DNA of 64,000 bases from Steroidobacter gossypii (GCF_016801985.1 NZ_JAEVLS010000001.1:434001-498000); one strand, 5' to 3'. Shown: positions 18,533-28,538, counted from the stretch's first letter. Notes: generated by a model from the sequence alone, not told the origin. A program made the numbers and translations.

Positions 18533-21500
18533 TTACGCTTCATCCCGGGCTGGCGCGGTGACTTTGCCAGCGGCGGAGCGCAGGCGCTCGATCATCTGGC
18601 TGATGTACTCGGGCGACTGGGTGTTGCGCGCAACGAAGGCATACACCACAGGTACAACGTACAGGGTCAGCAATAACGAGAACGTCACGCCGTAGACGAT
18701 CACCGATCCGATGGTGCTGCGGCTTTCCGCGCCGGCGCCGGAGGCGAGCAGCAGGGGCACGGCGCCGAACACCGTACACAGGCTGGTCATCAGCACGGGC
18801 CGCAACCGGATGGCCGACGACTCGATGATGGCTTCGAAGAACTCGACGCCGCGATCGCGCAGCTGATTGGCGAACTCCACGATCAGAATGCCGTTCTTGG
18901 CCGCCAGACCGATCAGCATGATGCAGCCGATCTGGCTGTACACGTTGATGGATCGGTCCGTCACCCACAGGCCGAGCAACGCGCCCGCCACCGCCAGCGG
19001 CACCGTCATCATGATGATCATCGGATGGCGGAAGCTCTCGAACTGCGCCGCCAGCACCAGGAACACGATCACCAGCGCCAGCAGGAAGGTCATGTACAAC
19101 GCATTGCCCGAGCGCTTGAACTCGCGCGACTCGCCGCTGTAGTCGATCACCGCGTGCGCCGGCAGCTCGGTGCGGATCAAGTTCTCCATATAAGCGAGCG
19201 CCTCGCCCAGCGAATATCCCGGCGTGAGATTGGCGGACAGCGTGATCGAACGCAGTCGATTGAAGCGCTTCAGCTCGATGGGGCCGGCCGTCTCCTCGAC
19301 CGTGACCAGATTGGACAGCGGCACCAGCTGATTCGTGGTCGCCGAGCGCACATAGATATTCGTCAGATCGCTGGTGGTGGCGCGGTCCGTATCTTTCGCC
19401 TGCAGGATGACGTTGTACTGCTCGCCACGATCCAGGTACGTGGTGACGATGCGCGAGCCCATCATCGTTTCCAGCGTGCGCCCGACCGCAGTGAGCGATA
19501 CACCGAGGTCTCCAGCGCGATTGCGATCGACGGAGACGCTGATCTGCGGCTTGCGCGCGTAGTAATCCGATTCGAGGTTGGTCAGCCCGGGATTCTCGGC
19601 CGCTTTGGCGATGATGATGTCGCGCCAGCGAGCGAGCTCCTCGTAGTCGCTGCCACCAAGCACGATCTGCACGGGATTCCCCGAGCCGCCGACGCCCAGG
19701 CCGCCCGGCGTGCCCACGTTGACCTTCACGCCGACCAGATCGACCAGCCGTTTGCGCAAACGGGCTGCGATCTGCTGCGCCGACTCGTCACGCTCATCCC
19801 AATCGGTGAGATTGAGAGACACGAAACCGGCGTTGATGTCGGCGCCACCGCCGACATTGGCGCTGCGAGCGATGAAGCGACGCACGTTGCCACGCTCCAC
19901 CTCTTCCAGCACGATCTCCTCGACCTGCCGAAGATAACGATCCACGTACTGCAGGCTCGATCCTTCCGGAGCGGTGAAACGGATGAAGACGCGCTGACGG
20001 TCTTCGGTTGGCGCATATTCCGACGGCAAAGCTTTGAACAACACGAACACCAGACCGAACGCGAGCAGTCCCGCCACCACAACCAGCGCCGGCGCGGCCA
20101 ATGCACGCCGCAAGCTCCGCTCGTACGCACGCGAGAGCCACTGAAAAAAGCGATCGGTCGCATGCGCGACCCGACCGCGCACGATGCCCTTGGCGAAAAT
20201 CTTCGAGCACATCATCGGCACCAACGTCAGCGACACCAGCGCCGAGATGGCAATGGCTGCCGCGATGGTGATGCCGAACTCGCCGAACAGCCGGCCGACG
20301 TTGCCGGGGATAAACGAGATCGGAACGAACACCGCCATCAGCACCAGCGTGGTGGCGATGACCGCGAAGCCGATTTCGCGACTGCCGTCCACGGCGGCCA
20401 GCAAAGGCGCTTCGCCCAGCTCCATGCGACGCACGATGTTCTCGAGCACCACGATGGCGTCGTCGACCACCAGACCGATGGCGAGCACCGCGCCCAGCAG
20501 CGTCAGGACGTTGACCGAATAGCCGGCCACCGCCATGACGATGCACGCGGCGATGATGGACACCGGAATGGTGACCGCCGGGATGATGGTGGCGCGCATC
20601 GTGCCAAGAAACAGATAGATGACCACCAGCACCAGCAGCAGCGCGACCACCAGCGCGTGCTCCACTTCGTAGATCGACTTGCTGACGAACACGGAGTCGT
20701 CGACGGTAATGTCGAGCTTGAGATCCTCCGGCAGCGTCTTCTGAATCTCGTCGATCTCGGCGTACACGCCCTTGGAAACATCCAGCACGTTGGCGGTGGA
20801 CTGGGGAACGATGCCGAGGCTGATGCCCGCGTTGCCATCGGTACGGGCCAACGAGCGCAGATTTTCCGCAGCGACCTCGACAGTCGCGACTTCACTGAGC
20901 CGCACCAGGTAACCGTCGCCGCCACGACCGATGACGAGCTGACGGAAATCCTCGGCCGAACGGAAGCCGGTATCGGTGCGCAACGTGAACTCGCGTTCCA
21001 GCGATTCGATACGACCGGCCGGCAACTCGACGTTTTCCTGCCGTAACGAATCCTCGACGTCCTGCACCGTCAACTGACGAGCAGCGAGCGCCTTGCGATC
21101 CAACCAGACGCGCATCGCATAACGCCGCTCGCCGCCGACGCGAATGGTCGCGACGCCGTCCACCACCGACAGGCGGTCGACCAGGTAGCGGTCCGCATAG
21201 TCGGTCAGCTCCAACTGCGTGCGCGAGGCGCTGGTCAATGCCAGCCACATGACTGCATCGGACGAGGTGTCCACCTTCGCGACCTGCGGCGGGTCGGCTT
21301 CATCGGGCAGCTGCCGCACGACGCGAGAGACGCGGTCGCGCACATCGTTGGCCGCCGATTCGATGTCGCGATCCAACGCGAATTCGATGGAAATGCGCGA
21401 GCGCTCATCGAAGCTGGACGAGCGCAATGTTTCCACGCCTTCCAGACCTGCGATCTGATTCTCGATAACCTGCGTGATCTTCGATTCGATGACGGCGGCG

Positions 21501-21664
21501 GACGCGCCTCGATACACCGTGTCGATACTGACCACGGGCGGCTGAACGTTCGGCGTTTCGCGCACGGTGAGCCGGCCCAACGCCATCAACCCGATGATAG
21601 TCATCAGGATGCTGATGACCATCGCGAACACCGGCCGGCGAACGGAAACGTCGGACAGAATCAT
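18533..21664 (-). CDS. RND (HAE1 family) efflux pump inner-membrane subunit
   Basis: A 1043-residue proton-driven transporter of the AcrB/MexB superfamily. It has the expected N-terminal helix (SVRRPVFAMVISILMTIIGL), two large periplasmic loops, and twelve membrane segments. The proton-relay aspartates appear in GLVVDDAIVVLEN near residue 400. The pseudo-repeat second half begins near residue 530. It exports drugs, detergents or other amphiphiles together with the adaptor encoded just upstream; no outer-membrane channel gene is in the window. Its ATG overlaps the adaptor stop as ATGA, so the pair is translationally coupled. Confidence 0.95.
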   Translation of the reverse strand: MILSDVSVRRPVFAMVISILMTIIGLMALGRLTVRETPNVQPPVVSIDTVYRGASAAVIESKITQVIENQIAGLEGVETLRSSSFDERSRISIEFALDRDIESAANDVRDRVSRVVRQLPDEADPPQVAKVDTSSDAVMWLALTSASRTQLELTDYADRYLVDRLSVVDGVATIRVGGERRYAMRVWLDRKALAARQLTVQDVEDSLRQENVELPAGRIESLEREFTLRTDTGFRSAEDFRQLVIGRGGDGYLVRLSEVATVEVAAENLRSLARTDGNAGISLGIVPQSTANVLDVSKGVYAEIDEIQKTLPEDLKLDITVDDSVFVSKSIYEVEHALVVALLLVLVVIYLFLGTMRATIIPAVTIPVSIIAACIVMAVAGYSVNVLTLLGAVLAIGLVVDDAIVVLENIVRRMELGEAPLLAAVDGSREIGFAVIATTLVLMAVFVPISFIPGNVGRLFGEFGITIAAAIAISALVSLTLVPMMCSKIFAKGIVRGRVAHATDRFFQWLSRAYERSLRRALAAPALVVVAGLLAFGLVFVLFKALPSEYAPTEDRQRVFIRFTAPEGSSLQYVDRYLRQVEEIVLEEVERGNVRRFIARSANVGGGADINAGFVSLNLTDWDERDESAQQIAARLRKRLVDLVGVKVNVGTPGGLGVGGSGNPVQIVLGGSDYEELARWRDIIIAKAAENPGLTNLESDYYARKPQISVSVDRNRAGDLGVSLTAVGRTLETMMGSRIVTTYLDRGEQYNVILQAKDTDRATTSDLTNIYVRSATTNQLVPLSNLVTVEETAGPIELKRFNRLRSITLSANLTPGYSLGEALAYMENLIRTELPAHAVIDYSGESREFKRSGNALYMTFLLALVIVFLVLAAQFESFRHPMIIMMTVPLAVAGALLGLWVTDRSINVYSQIGCIMLIGLAAKNGILIVEFANQLRDRGVEFFEAIIESSAIRLRPVLMTSLCTVFGAVPLLLASGAGAESRSTIGSVIVYGVTFSLLLTLYVVPVVYAFVARNTQSPEYISQMIERLRSAAGKVTAPARDEA

Positions 21665-22734
21665 GAAGCGACCTGCGGAGCGGCCTCGGTGCGCGCCTCG
21701 ACCGGCGTGCCATCGTGCACGTTCAGCGTGCCGTCGATCACAACGGTGTCTGCCTCGGTCACGCCACTGAGAATCTCCACTTCTCCAGGGCGACGCCGAC
21801 CGATCTTGACCTCACGCTTGTGCGCACGACCGTCGGCCACCACGAATACGAAGTGCTTGCTGTCCTCGGGAACGATGGCGCTCTCGGGCAGCATCAGCGC
21901 CATACCCGTGGAACGCACCAGCTGCAGCGTCATGAACATGCCCGGTCGCAGTCGCTGGTCCTTGTTGTCGATCGAGGCGCGCACCACGATCGTACGCGTG
22001 GTCGGATCGACCCGGGTGTCGACGCTATCGACGCGCCCTTTGAACACGGAGTTGGGATAAGCGCTGCTGCGCGCCTGGACGGTCAGGCCGGGCTTGAGAC
22101 TGGAAAGGAATATCTCGGGCACCGCGAAGTCCAGCTTCACCACCGTCAGGTCGTCGAGCGTGGTGATCACGCCGCCCGGACTGACCAGCGAACCCAGGCT
22201 CACGTTGCGCAGGCCGACGCGGCCGGCGAACGGCGCGGTGATGATCCGATCGTTGAGACGCGAGCGGGCGGCGGCGACACGCGCTTGATTCGCGAGCATG
22301 GTGGCTTGCAGCTGATCCAGCTGCGCTTCGGAAAGTGCCTGCGTCTGGAACAGCTCCTGGCTGCGCTTGTACTGGCTGCGGCTCTCGCGCTCTGCCGCCT
22401 CCGCCGCGGCCAGATCGGCGCGAGCTTCTTCGTTGTCCAGCTCGACCAGCACCTCGCCCTTGCGAACCTGCTTGCCTTCCTCGAAATGAATGGCGGCGAC
22501 GCGATCGGCGACCTTGGCGGTGATGTCGACCGATTCCTTGGCCCGCACGGTGCCCAGCGCCTCGACCTCCAGCGCGAAGTTCTTGAGCTTGGGATGAGCG
22601 ACCATGACCGGCACTTCACGTGCGCTGCCGCTCTGGCCGCCCTTCTTGCCGGAGGCGGGCATGCCGGAATCCGTACAGGCGCCGAGCCCGAGCACGACCA
22701 CACACCCCAACATCAGGATCCAATTTCGCTTCAC
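21661..22734 (-). CDS. RND efflux periplasmic adaptor lipoprotein
   Basis: A 357-residue membrane-fusion protein from a GTG start at 22732-22734. The lipobox LGLGAC gives Cys20 as the lipid-anchored residue. It has a biotinyl-lipoyl half-domain (around VDITAKVADRVAAIHFEEGKQV), an alpha-helical hairpin with a heptad pattern (AAEAAERESRSQYKRSQELF), a second lipoyl half (ITAPFAGRVGLRNVSLG), and beta-barrel and membrane-proximal domains. It bridges the pump to an outer-membrane channel. The frame is open up to 22845, but only the GTG gives a plausible signal peptide with a basic n-region. Confidence 0.9.
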   Translation of the reverse strand: MKRNWILMLGCVVVLGLGACTDSGMPASGKKGGQSGSAREVPVMVAHPKLKNFALEVEALGTVRAKESVDITAKVADRVAAIHFEEGKQVRKGEVLVELDNEEARADLAAAEAAERESRSQYKRSQELFQTQALSEAQLDQLQATMLANQARVAAARSRLNDRIITAPFAGRVGLRNVSLGSLVSPGGVITTLDDLTVVKLDFAVPEIFLSSLKPGLTVQARSSAYPNSVFKGRVDSVDTRVDPTTRTIVVRASIDNKDQRLRPGMFMTLQLVRSTGMALMLPESAIVPEDSKHFVFVVADGRAHKREVKIGRRRPGEVEILSGVTEADTVVIDGTLNVHDGTPVEARTEAAPQVAS

Positions 22735-22871
22735 GACTTCGCCACAGTTCAACGCCAGGGAGAGCCGATCATTCTCCCAGCTGCACTGCAGCTTGTCTGC
22801 GCAACAGTCCCCTGAAATCGACGCGGGTGCGCGCCGACATTGCAAACAATCGCGAAATCAAACACCTGCGG

Positions 22872-22897
22872 CCGCGGAGGAAAAACCTCATCCGCGG
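22872..22897. terminator. Possible hairpin terminator after cysK
   Basis: CCGCGGA and TCCGCGG pair perfectly around an A/T-containing loop, 28 bases past the leftward cysK stop. The following leftward sequence is only modestly T-rich, so it may attenuate rather than fully stop transcription into the efflux operon. Confidence 0.35.
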
Positions 22898-22924
22898 CGT
22901 CAGCTTACAGAATTGTCAGATAAG

Positions 22925-23878
22925 TCAGATAGCGGTCGCCGGCTCCGCATCCGAGGCATCGGAGATGCCTTCGAACAGCACCGTCGAGAGGTAGCGCTCG
23001 GCGGTATCGGGCAGCATCGCAAGAATCACCGACCCTTGCGGCGCGTTCTGCGCGACCTTCAACGCCGCGGCCATGGTGCCGCCGGAGGAAATGCCGCAGA
23101 AGATGCCTTCCTTCGCCGCCAGCTGTCGCGCGGTCTGGATGGCCTCGTCGTCGGTGACCGGCAGGATCTCGTCAGCGACTTCGCGATTCAGCACGGCCGG
23201 CACGAAGTCCGGGGTCCAGCCCTGAATCTTGTGCGGTTTGAACTCGCCGCCCGCCAGCAGCGAAGCGCCGGCCGGCTCGGTTGCGACGATGCGGACCTCG
23301 GGGCGCGCCTTCTTGATCATCTCGCCGGCGCCCGTGAGCGTGCCGCCGGTGCCCCAGCCGGTGACCCAGAAGTCGAGCCGACGGCCGGCGAAGTCGCTCA
23401 GGATTTCCGGGCCGGTGGTGTTGCGGTGATATTCGGGGTTGGCCTGGTTCTCGAACTGCCGCGCCAGGAACCAGCCGTGCTTGTCCGCCAGCTCCTTCGC
23501 CTTGCGCACCATGCCCGAACCGCGCTCGGCGGCCGGCGTGAGGATCACTTTCGCGCCCAGCATGCGCATGATCTTGCGGCGCTCGATCGAGAACGACTCG
23601 ACCATCACCGCCACGAACGGATAACCCTTGGCGGCGCACACCATCGCCAGGGCGATGCCGGTGTTGCCGGAAGTGGCTTCGACCACCGTCTGGCCCGGCT
23701 TCAAGGTGCCGCGGCGCTCGGCGTCTTCGATGATGGCAATGGCGAGCCGATCCTTCACCGACGACAGCGGATTGAAAAACTCGCACTTGGCGTACAGGGT
23801 CACGTGCGAAGGCGCCAGGCGGTTGATTCTGACGATGGGCGTGCGCCCGATGGTGCCGAGAATGTTGTCGTAGATCAT
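22925..23878 (-). CDS. cysK: Cysteine synthase (O-acetylserine sulfhydrylase)
   Basis: A 317-residue PLP enzyme that makes cysteine from O-acetylserine and sulfide. PLP lysine is Lys42 in SSVKDR, the substrate loop is TSGNTG, and the phosphate-binding glycine loop is TGWGTGGTLTGAGE. The segment IQGWTPDFVP is the CysK version of the sequence that binds serine acetyltransferase. Length fits CysK rather than the longer cystathionine beta-synthases. It lies 88 bases from phaC with no evident functional tie. Confidence 0.92.
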   Translation of the reverse strand: MIYDNILGTIGRTPIVRINRLAPSHVTLYAKCEFFNPLSSVKDRLAIAIIEDAERRGTLKPGQTVVEATSGNTGIALAMVCAAKGYPFVAVMVESFSIERRKIMRMLGAKVILTPAAERGSGMVRKAKELADKHGWFLARQFENQANPEYHRNTTGPEILSDFAGRRLDFWVTGWGTGGTLTGAGEMIKKARPEVRIVATEPAGASLLAGGEFKPHKIQGWTPDFVPAVLNREVADEILPVTDDEAIQTARQLAAKEGIFCGISSGGTMAAALKVAQNAPQGSVILAMLPDTAERYLSTVLFEGISDASDAEPATAI

Positions 23879-23966
23879 GGCGAGAACTACTGGTTATTGA
23901 GGGAGGAGCGGCAGATTGCGCGCCTCATATTCGGGCGTCAACAACCCTTTGGCATGTGGCAATTCC

Positions 23967-25061
23967 CTAACTTTGGTCGCGCTCGCGCAGCCAACCGGCG
24001 ATCTTGTCCGGGATCTCGCGTTGAGCGGTGCCGCTCACGTAGATGCCGATGTGGCCGCCGCGGAATTCATGCGTGCTGTAGTCCGAACTCGAGATCAGCT
24101 GCCCCAACGGCTTGCTGCTGGAGGGTGGCACCAGGTGATCCTGCGTCGCATAGATATTCAGCACCGGCACCGCAATCCGCTTCAGGTCCACGGGGCGGCC
24201 GCCAATAGTGAGCGTGCCTTCCTTGAGCCGGTTCTGTTTCACGAACAGCGTCAGGAACTGACGGAACATTTCGCCCGCCTGATCCGGACTGTCGAAGATC
24301 CATTTTTCCATGCGCAGGAAATTCTCCAGGGTCGCGCCGCTGGTGTTCGGATCGTTCAGCTGGTGCAGCAGATCGACGTACTTCTGACTGTTCAGCCGGA
24401 ACGGCATCAAACTCACGAACAGCGCATTGAGCGCCTCGCCCGAAACATTGCCGGTGGCGGCTACCAGCGCGTCGACGTCCACGTGCCTCGACCATTTGGT
24501 CAGCAGATTCTCGGGCGTATGAAAATCCACCGGCGTGACCATGGTGATGAGGTTGCGCAGCCGCTGCGGGTACAGGGCGGCGTAACACAAGCTCATGCTG
24601 CCGCCCTGACAGACGCCGAGCAGATTGATCTGCTCGCAGCCACTGGCCCGGCGCACGAAATCCACACAGTGCGGCAGATAACGCGTCACGTAGTCTTCCA
24701 GCGCGAGATAACGATCCGCGCCGTCGGGATAACCCCAGTCGATCAGATAAACATCCACACCTCGCTGCAACAGACCGCGGATCAGCGAGCGATCGGTTTG
24801 CAGATCCATCATGTAAGGCCGATTGACCAGCGCGTAACAAATCAGCACCGGCGTGCGCACGCGCAACTCGGGCGCGACCACTTCGGAAGGGCGATAGTGG
24901 TACAACGTAACTTTGTCTTCGCTATAGATCGCGTCCTTGGCCGAGCAACCGACAGCCACTTCTCCTGCGTTCGCCAGCGCCGCCAGGCCTTGCGACATGC
25001 GGCGCATGAAGTCGCCAGTGACTGCGGCCAGTTCGGAAGTGCCGGGAGTGGAGTCGTTCAT
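23967..25061 (-). CDS. phaC: Class III polyhydroxyalkanoate synthase, PhaC subunit
   Basis: A 364-residue catalytic subunit that polymerises hydroxyacyl-CoA on granules. The modified lipase box is GVCQGG with nucleophile Cys151; Asp308 (ATQDHLVP) and His337 (GGHIGIY) complete the triad. Spacing closely follows the Allochromatium vinosum enzyme (Cys149, Asp302, His331). The short length (about 360 rather than 550-600 residues) defines class III, which needs PhaE. Its ATG overlaps the phaE stop as ATGA. Confidence 0.95.
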   Translation of the reverse strand: MNDSTPGTSELAAVTGDFMRRMSQGLAALANAGEVAVGCSAKDAIYSEDKVTLYHYRPSEVVAPELRVRTPVLICYALVNRPYMMDLQTDRSLIRGLLQRGVDVYLIDWGYPDGADRYLALEDYVTRYLPHCVDFVRRASGCEQINLLGVCQGGSMSLCYAALYPQRLRNLITMVTPVDFHTPENLLTKWSRHVDVDALVAATGNVSGEALNALFVSLMPFRLNSQKYVDLLHQLNDPNTSGATLENFLRMEKWIFDSPDQAGEMFRQFLTLFVKQNRLKEGTLTIGGRPVDLKRIAVPVLNIYATQDHLVPPSSSKPLGQLISSSDYSTHEFRGGHIGIYVSGTAQREIPDKIAGWLRERDQS

Positions 25062-25885
25062 GTGAGTTCCTCACCGCGCAACTGTGCCTCGAGCGTGGCC
25101 ACGCGCTCACGCAACTCGCGCATCTGCTTGTGCACGGAGTTCAGCTCGGAGCGCGTAGGCAGATCGTATTGTTTCAACAAGCGCTCGAGGATGACCTGCT
25201 GACCGGCACGCAGGCGAATGGCAGCATTGCCGAGCTGCGCTTGTAATTTGCAGTACGGTTCGCTGTGTGCGACCTGCGCAAAGACCTTCTCGCCGCAATC
25301 GACCCACAGGTTATAAAGCTCGCGATACTCGCCGGCACCGGGCGTCGGGTTCGCCTCGCCGTTCTGCTTTCGTTCGCGAATCAGGCTTTCGAGCATCGAC
25401 AACGCGTCGCTCTGGACTTTGGTCCATACAGCGCGCAGCTCCTGTTCCAGCTGCTGATATTCCGCTTGAGCAGTCATCAACTCTCGCCACGCTTCAGACT
25501 GCTCGCGCAGCAACCCGATCGACGGCAATCGTGAGATCAGATCGACGAACTGACGCGTCGCGCCTTCGCCCGCGGACGCCGCGCCGGCCCAGGTGCCCTG
25601 CCAGGCATTGAGCATGTCCTCGCCGAACTTGAGTGGCGACTCGCCAGCAGCCGTGCCGGCTGCACTTCGCTGCGCAAATTGCTGCCAGCCCTGCAGATAC
25701 GCCTGACCCGCTTCGAGCCAGCGCATGCCGATGTCACGGACCTGGTCGGAAATCGTGTCCGCAGCGGCCTTCGCCGCGCCGGCTTCTGCGCCACTGCCCG
25801 GCAGGCCGGCGCGGCGCAATTGCTCGCGCTGCTGCTCGATCCACGCCTGTATCCAGTCGGATCCGTCGTTTTTCGACTCGGTCAT
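25058..25885 (-). CDS. phaE: Class III PHA synthase, PhaE subunit
   Basis: A 275-residue helical protein lacking catalytic motifs. It shows the PhaE pattern: an N-terminal DWIQAWIEQQREQLRRAG, a central QAYLQGWQQFA helix, and a C-terminal coiled coil (RSELNSVHKQMRELRERVATLEAQL). PhaE forms the active complex with PhaC and is required for polymer chain growth. It is upstream of and overlaps phaC by four bases. It diverges from phaR, with a 176-base control region between them. Confidence 0.9.
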   Translation of the reverse strand: MTESKNDGSDWIQAWIEQQREQLRRAGLPGSGAEAGAAKAAADTISDQVRDIGMRWLEAGQAYLQGWQQFAQRSAAGTAAGESPLKFGEDMLNAWQGTWAGAASAGEGATRQFVDLISRLPSIGLLREQSEAWRELMTAQAEYQQLEQELRAVWTKVQSDALSMLESLIRERKQNGEANPTPGAGEYRELYNLWVDCGEKVFAQVAHSEPYCKLQAQLGNAAIRLRAGQQVILERLLKQYDLPTRSELNSVHKQMRELRERVATLEAQLRGEELT

Positions 25886-26061
25886 TGCCGCTTCCCGCCG
25901 TTCATCGGCCCGGCATTATGACCTGCGCGGGCCGCGAATTGATCGGTATGACTCACTTCGATGCATCGTGTGTTGCACCGCCAAATGCGCGTCGTTACAG
26001 TAGCCCACCGCCGGCGCTGACGCATCCTTCGCAGGCGCGCCCGTTGCCTGTCGAGCTGAGC
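25886..26061. promoter_or_regulatory. Divergent phaEC / phaR control region
   Basis: A 176-base stretch between the starts of phaE (leftward) and phaR (rightward). PhaR proteins repress phasin, synthase or their own genes by binding TGC-containing repeats. A TGC/GCA-rich patch (GATGCATCG ... GTTGCACC ... AATGCGCG, about 25960-25995) is a candidate operator. This is inference; no promoter boxes are clear. Confidence 0.35.
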
Positions 26062-26607
26062 ATGAGCGAAGAACGACTGATCAAAAAATATGCGAACCGG
26101 CGCCTGTACGACGCCGCGCAAAGTCGTCACATCACTATCGACGATATTCGCGATATGGTGATCGCCGGCACCCGCGTGAAGGTAATCGAGGACAAGACCA
26201 ACGAGGACATCACGCGCCTGGTGCTGCTGCAGGTGATCGCCGATCAGGAACAATTCGGCCGGCCCATCCTTTCGACCTCGTTGCTCGAATCGATGATCCG
26301 CTTCTACGGCAATTCCATGCAGAGCTATTTCAGCAGTTACCTGGAGAAAAGCGTCGAGACCTTCATCCGCCAGCAGGAGCTCATGGCTCGCACCATGAAC
26401 AACGGCGCCGGTCCCGGGCCCAATCCGATCGCCGAGCTGGCTCGACAGAACCTCGAGCTGTGGGCCAAGATGCAGGAAACCCTGCTGACCACGTTTGCGC
26501 CGCCGCGCGAGCCCGCCAAAGATAAACCCGGCAAGGCGCCCCACACCGGCAGAAACAGCACTGGTAAAAACAACACGCCGGACGACGGCGACAACGAACC
26601 GTCCTGA
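26062..26607 (+). CDS. phaR: Polyhydroxyalkanoate synthesis repressor PhaR
   Basis: A 181-residue regulator with the diagnostic N-terminal domain LIKKYANRRLYDAAQSRHITIDDI, which binds DNA and PHA polymer. A helical accumulation-regulatory domain (about 65-145) and a charged disordered tail follow. In the known mechanism PhaR leaves DNA when it binds nascent granules. The ATG at 26062 gives the canonical start MSEERLIKKYANRRLYD. It diverges from phaE-phaC and precedes glgA by only seven bases, so PHA regulation and glycogen synthesis may share a transcript. Confidence 0.94.
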   Translation: MSEERLIKKYANRRLYDAAQSRHITIDDIRDMVIAGTRVKVIEDKTNEDITRLVLLQVIADQEQFGRPILSTSLLESMIRFYGNSMQSYFSSYLEKSVETFIRQQELMARTMNNGAGPGPNPIAELARQNLELWAKMQETLLTTFAPPREPAKDKPGKAPHTGRNSTGKNNTPDDGDNEPS

Positions 26608-26614
26608 CGTTGGC

Positions 26615-28078
26615 ATGCCTTTGAAAATCTGTTTCGTCGCATCGGAAATCGCGCCGCTCGCCAAGACTGGCGGTCTCGCGGACGTGGCTGGCGTGTTGCC
26701 GAAGCATTTGCACGCGCTCGGTCACGATGTGCGTGTGTTCATGCCGCTGTATTCGACGATGAGCAACGGCGCGGTACACCATGCGCCGACGCTGGACAAC
26801 GCGCACCGTGTGCCATTGGCGCTGGGCCCGCATCGGTACTGGTTTTCCTTGCTCGAAGCACGGCTGCCGAATTCGTCGGTGCCGCTGTATCTGGTGCATT
26901 GTCCGGAAGTGTTCGATCGCCCTTCCCTGTACACCTCCGGAGCGGATGAGCATCTGCGTTTCCTGGTGCTGCAGCGAGCGGCGCTGGAAGGTTGTCAGCG
27001 CCTGCAGTTCGCGCCCGACGTCCTGCATTGCAATGACTGGCATACGGCGCTGATGCCGATGCTGCTCAAAAGCGTGTACTCCTGGGATCGATTGTTTGCA
27101 GCCACGCGCTCGGTGCTGTCGATTCATAACATCGGCTATCAAGGCGTCTTCGGCGCGGGCACCGCTTACGATATCGGCGGCGACGTACGGCATCTGTTAT
27201 CGCCAGAAACATTGGCCGGCGCCGGCATCAACTGGCTGCGCGAGGGCGTGCGCCACGCCGACCGAGTCACTACGGTGAGCCCGACTTACGCGCAGGAAAT
27301 CTGCGGGCCTATCGGCGGGCACGGGCTCGATGGCGTGCTACGGGCCCGGCCCGACGGCGTGGTGGGCATTCTGAACGGCGTCGACTACAGCGAGTGGAAT
27401 CCAGCCACCGATCGTTATTTGAAACATCACTTTTCGCCGCAGGATCTGTCCGGCAAACGCGCCACCAAACGTTCGCTGCTGGACTGGTTGAACCTGTCGG
27501 TGAGCGACAGCGCGCCCATGATGGGCATCGTGTCGCGCATGACGGTGCAGAAAGGCTTCGATCTGCTGTTCGACTCGTTGCCGCACATCCTTTCGACGCG
27601 CGATATGAGCCTGGTTGCGTTGGGCAGCGGCGAGCCGCGCTACGAGAATTTTTTCGTCGGGCTACAGCAGCGCTTTCCGGATCGCGTGGTGTTTCATCGC
27701 GGCTACCACGAGGAGCTGTCGCACCTCATCGAGGCCGGCAGCGATATGTTTCTGATGCCGTCGCAGTACGAGCCGTGCGGGCTGAATCAGATGTACAGCC
27801 TCAAGTACGGCACCGCGCCCATCGTTCGCCGCACCGGCGGTCTGGCCGATTCGGTGCAGATGTGGGACCCGGCGACGCGCCAGGGCACCGGCGTGGTGTT
27901 CAACGATTTCGACGTGCCGGCGGTGACCTGGGCGATTCACACCGCGCTGGATTTCTACAAGGATCAGGACGGCTGGCGGCAGCTCATGCTCAACGGCATG
28001 GCCCAGGATTTTTCCTGGGACAAGCAGACGGGCGAGTACGTGCGGCTGTACCGCGAGCTCACCGGCATCACTTCATGA
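26615..28078 (+). CDS. glgA: Glycogen synthase (ADP-glucose type)
   Basis: A 487-residue GT5 glycosyltransferase that extends alpha-1,4-glucan from ADP-glucose. The ADP-glucose-binding KTGGLADV begins at Lys17. C-terminal motifs include MFLMPSQYEPCGLNQMYSLKYG and VRRTGGLADSV. The ATG at 26615 gives the standard MPLKICFVASEIAPLAKTGG start. Length is near E. coli GlgA (477). Its 3' end overlaps the convergent lipoprotein gene by 11 bases. The partner glgC is 0.6 kb away on the other strand. Confidence 0.95.
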   Translation: MPLKICFVASEIAPLAKTGGLADVAGVLPKHLHALGHDVRVFMPLYSTMSNGAVHHAPTLDNAHRVPLALGPHRYWFSLLEARLPNSSVPLYLVHCPEVFDRPSLYTSGADEHLRFLVLQRAALEGCQRLQFAPDVLHCNDWHTALMPMLLKSVYSWDRLFAATRSVLSIHNIGYQGVFGAGTAYDIGGDVRHLLSPETLAGAGINWLREGVRHADRVTTVSPTYAQEICGPIGGHGLDGVLRARPDGVVGILNGVDYSEWNPATDRYLKHHFSPQDLSGKRATKRSLLDWLNLSVSDSAPMMGIVSRMTVQKGFDLLFDSLPHILSTRDMSLVALGSGEPRYENFFVGLQQRFPDRVVFHRGYHEELSHLIEAGSDMFLMPSQYEPCGLNQMYSLKYGTAPIVRRTGGLADSVQMWDPATRQGTGVVFNDFDVPAVTWAIHTALDFYKDQDGWRQLMLNGMAQDFSWDKQTGEYVRLYRELTGITS

Positions 28079-28538
28079 TGGCGAGATTGACGCTGCCGGC
28101 TTCGTTGAATGGAATCTTCTTCAGGAAACGGATGTCGGTCAGCAGGTTGCCTTCCACGGTGTAGTTCACCTGGGTGCGGCCGTTCAGCCGCGACAACAGG
28201 CGGCCGATGCCGCTGACGAAATTGGTTCGCACCGTCATGTCGAAATCGGTCTCGCCGTTGGCCGGCACCGTGAACGGCCGGTTCAGCGTGCCCCTGGCGA
28301 AGCTATCGCCTTCCAGAAACACCTTGTAGTCCAGCCCGGTAATGGGCAACTCGCGATCGTTCGGATTGTCGATGTTGACCCGGATCAGGAACTGCTGATT
28401 GAAAATGTCCGCCGACGTCATTGCGACGCTGACCAGCGCCAGCCTCGGCGCCTGCAAGTCCGGCCGCAAGGCGCTACAGCTGCTGGCTGTGATGAGCAGC
28501 GCGAATACCAGCGCGAAACGTTGCACGACCTTGTTCAT
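28068..28538 (-). CDS. LEA type 2 (WHy-domain) lipoprotein
   Basis: A 156-residue exported protein. The N-terminal hydrophobic segment ends in a lipobox (TASSC, Cys21), so it is probably lipid-anchored. The rest matches the water-stress/hypersensitive-response (LEA_2) domain: QFLIRVNIDNPNDRELPITGLDYKV, then the FTVPANGETDF strand. The ATG at 28536-28538 follows a G-rich ribosome binding site. Bacterial members are linked to desiccation or envelope stress only by similarity. The tail overlaps glgA by 11 bases in convergent orientation. Confidence 0.85.
   Translation of the reverse strand: MNKVVQRFALVFALLITASSCSALRPDLQAPRLALVSVAMTSADIFNQQFLIRVNIDNPNDRELPITGLDYKVFLEGDSFARGTLNRPFTVPANGETDFDMTVRTNFVSGIGRLLSRLNGRTQVNYTVEGNLLTDIRFLKKIPFNEAGSVNLAIMK

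Noticed and set aside
19025-21046. 673-codon plus-strand frame inside the RND pump gene
   Set aside because: Antisense shadow of the pump; the protein is unusually rich in His, Arg and Gln and matches nothing.
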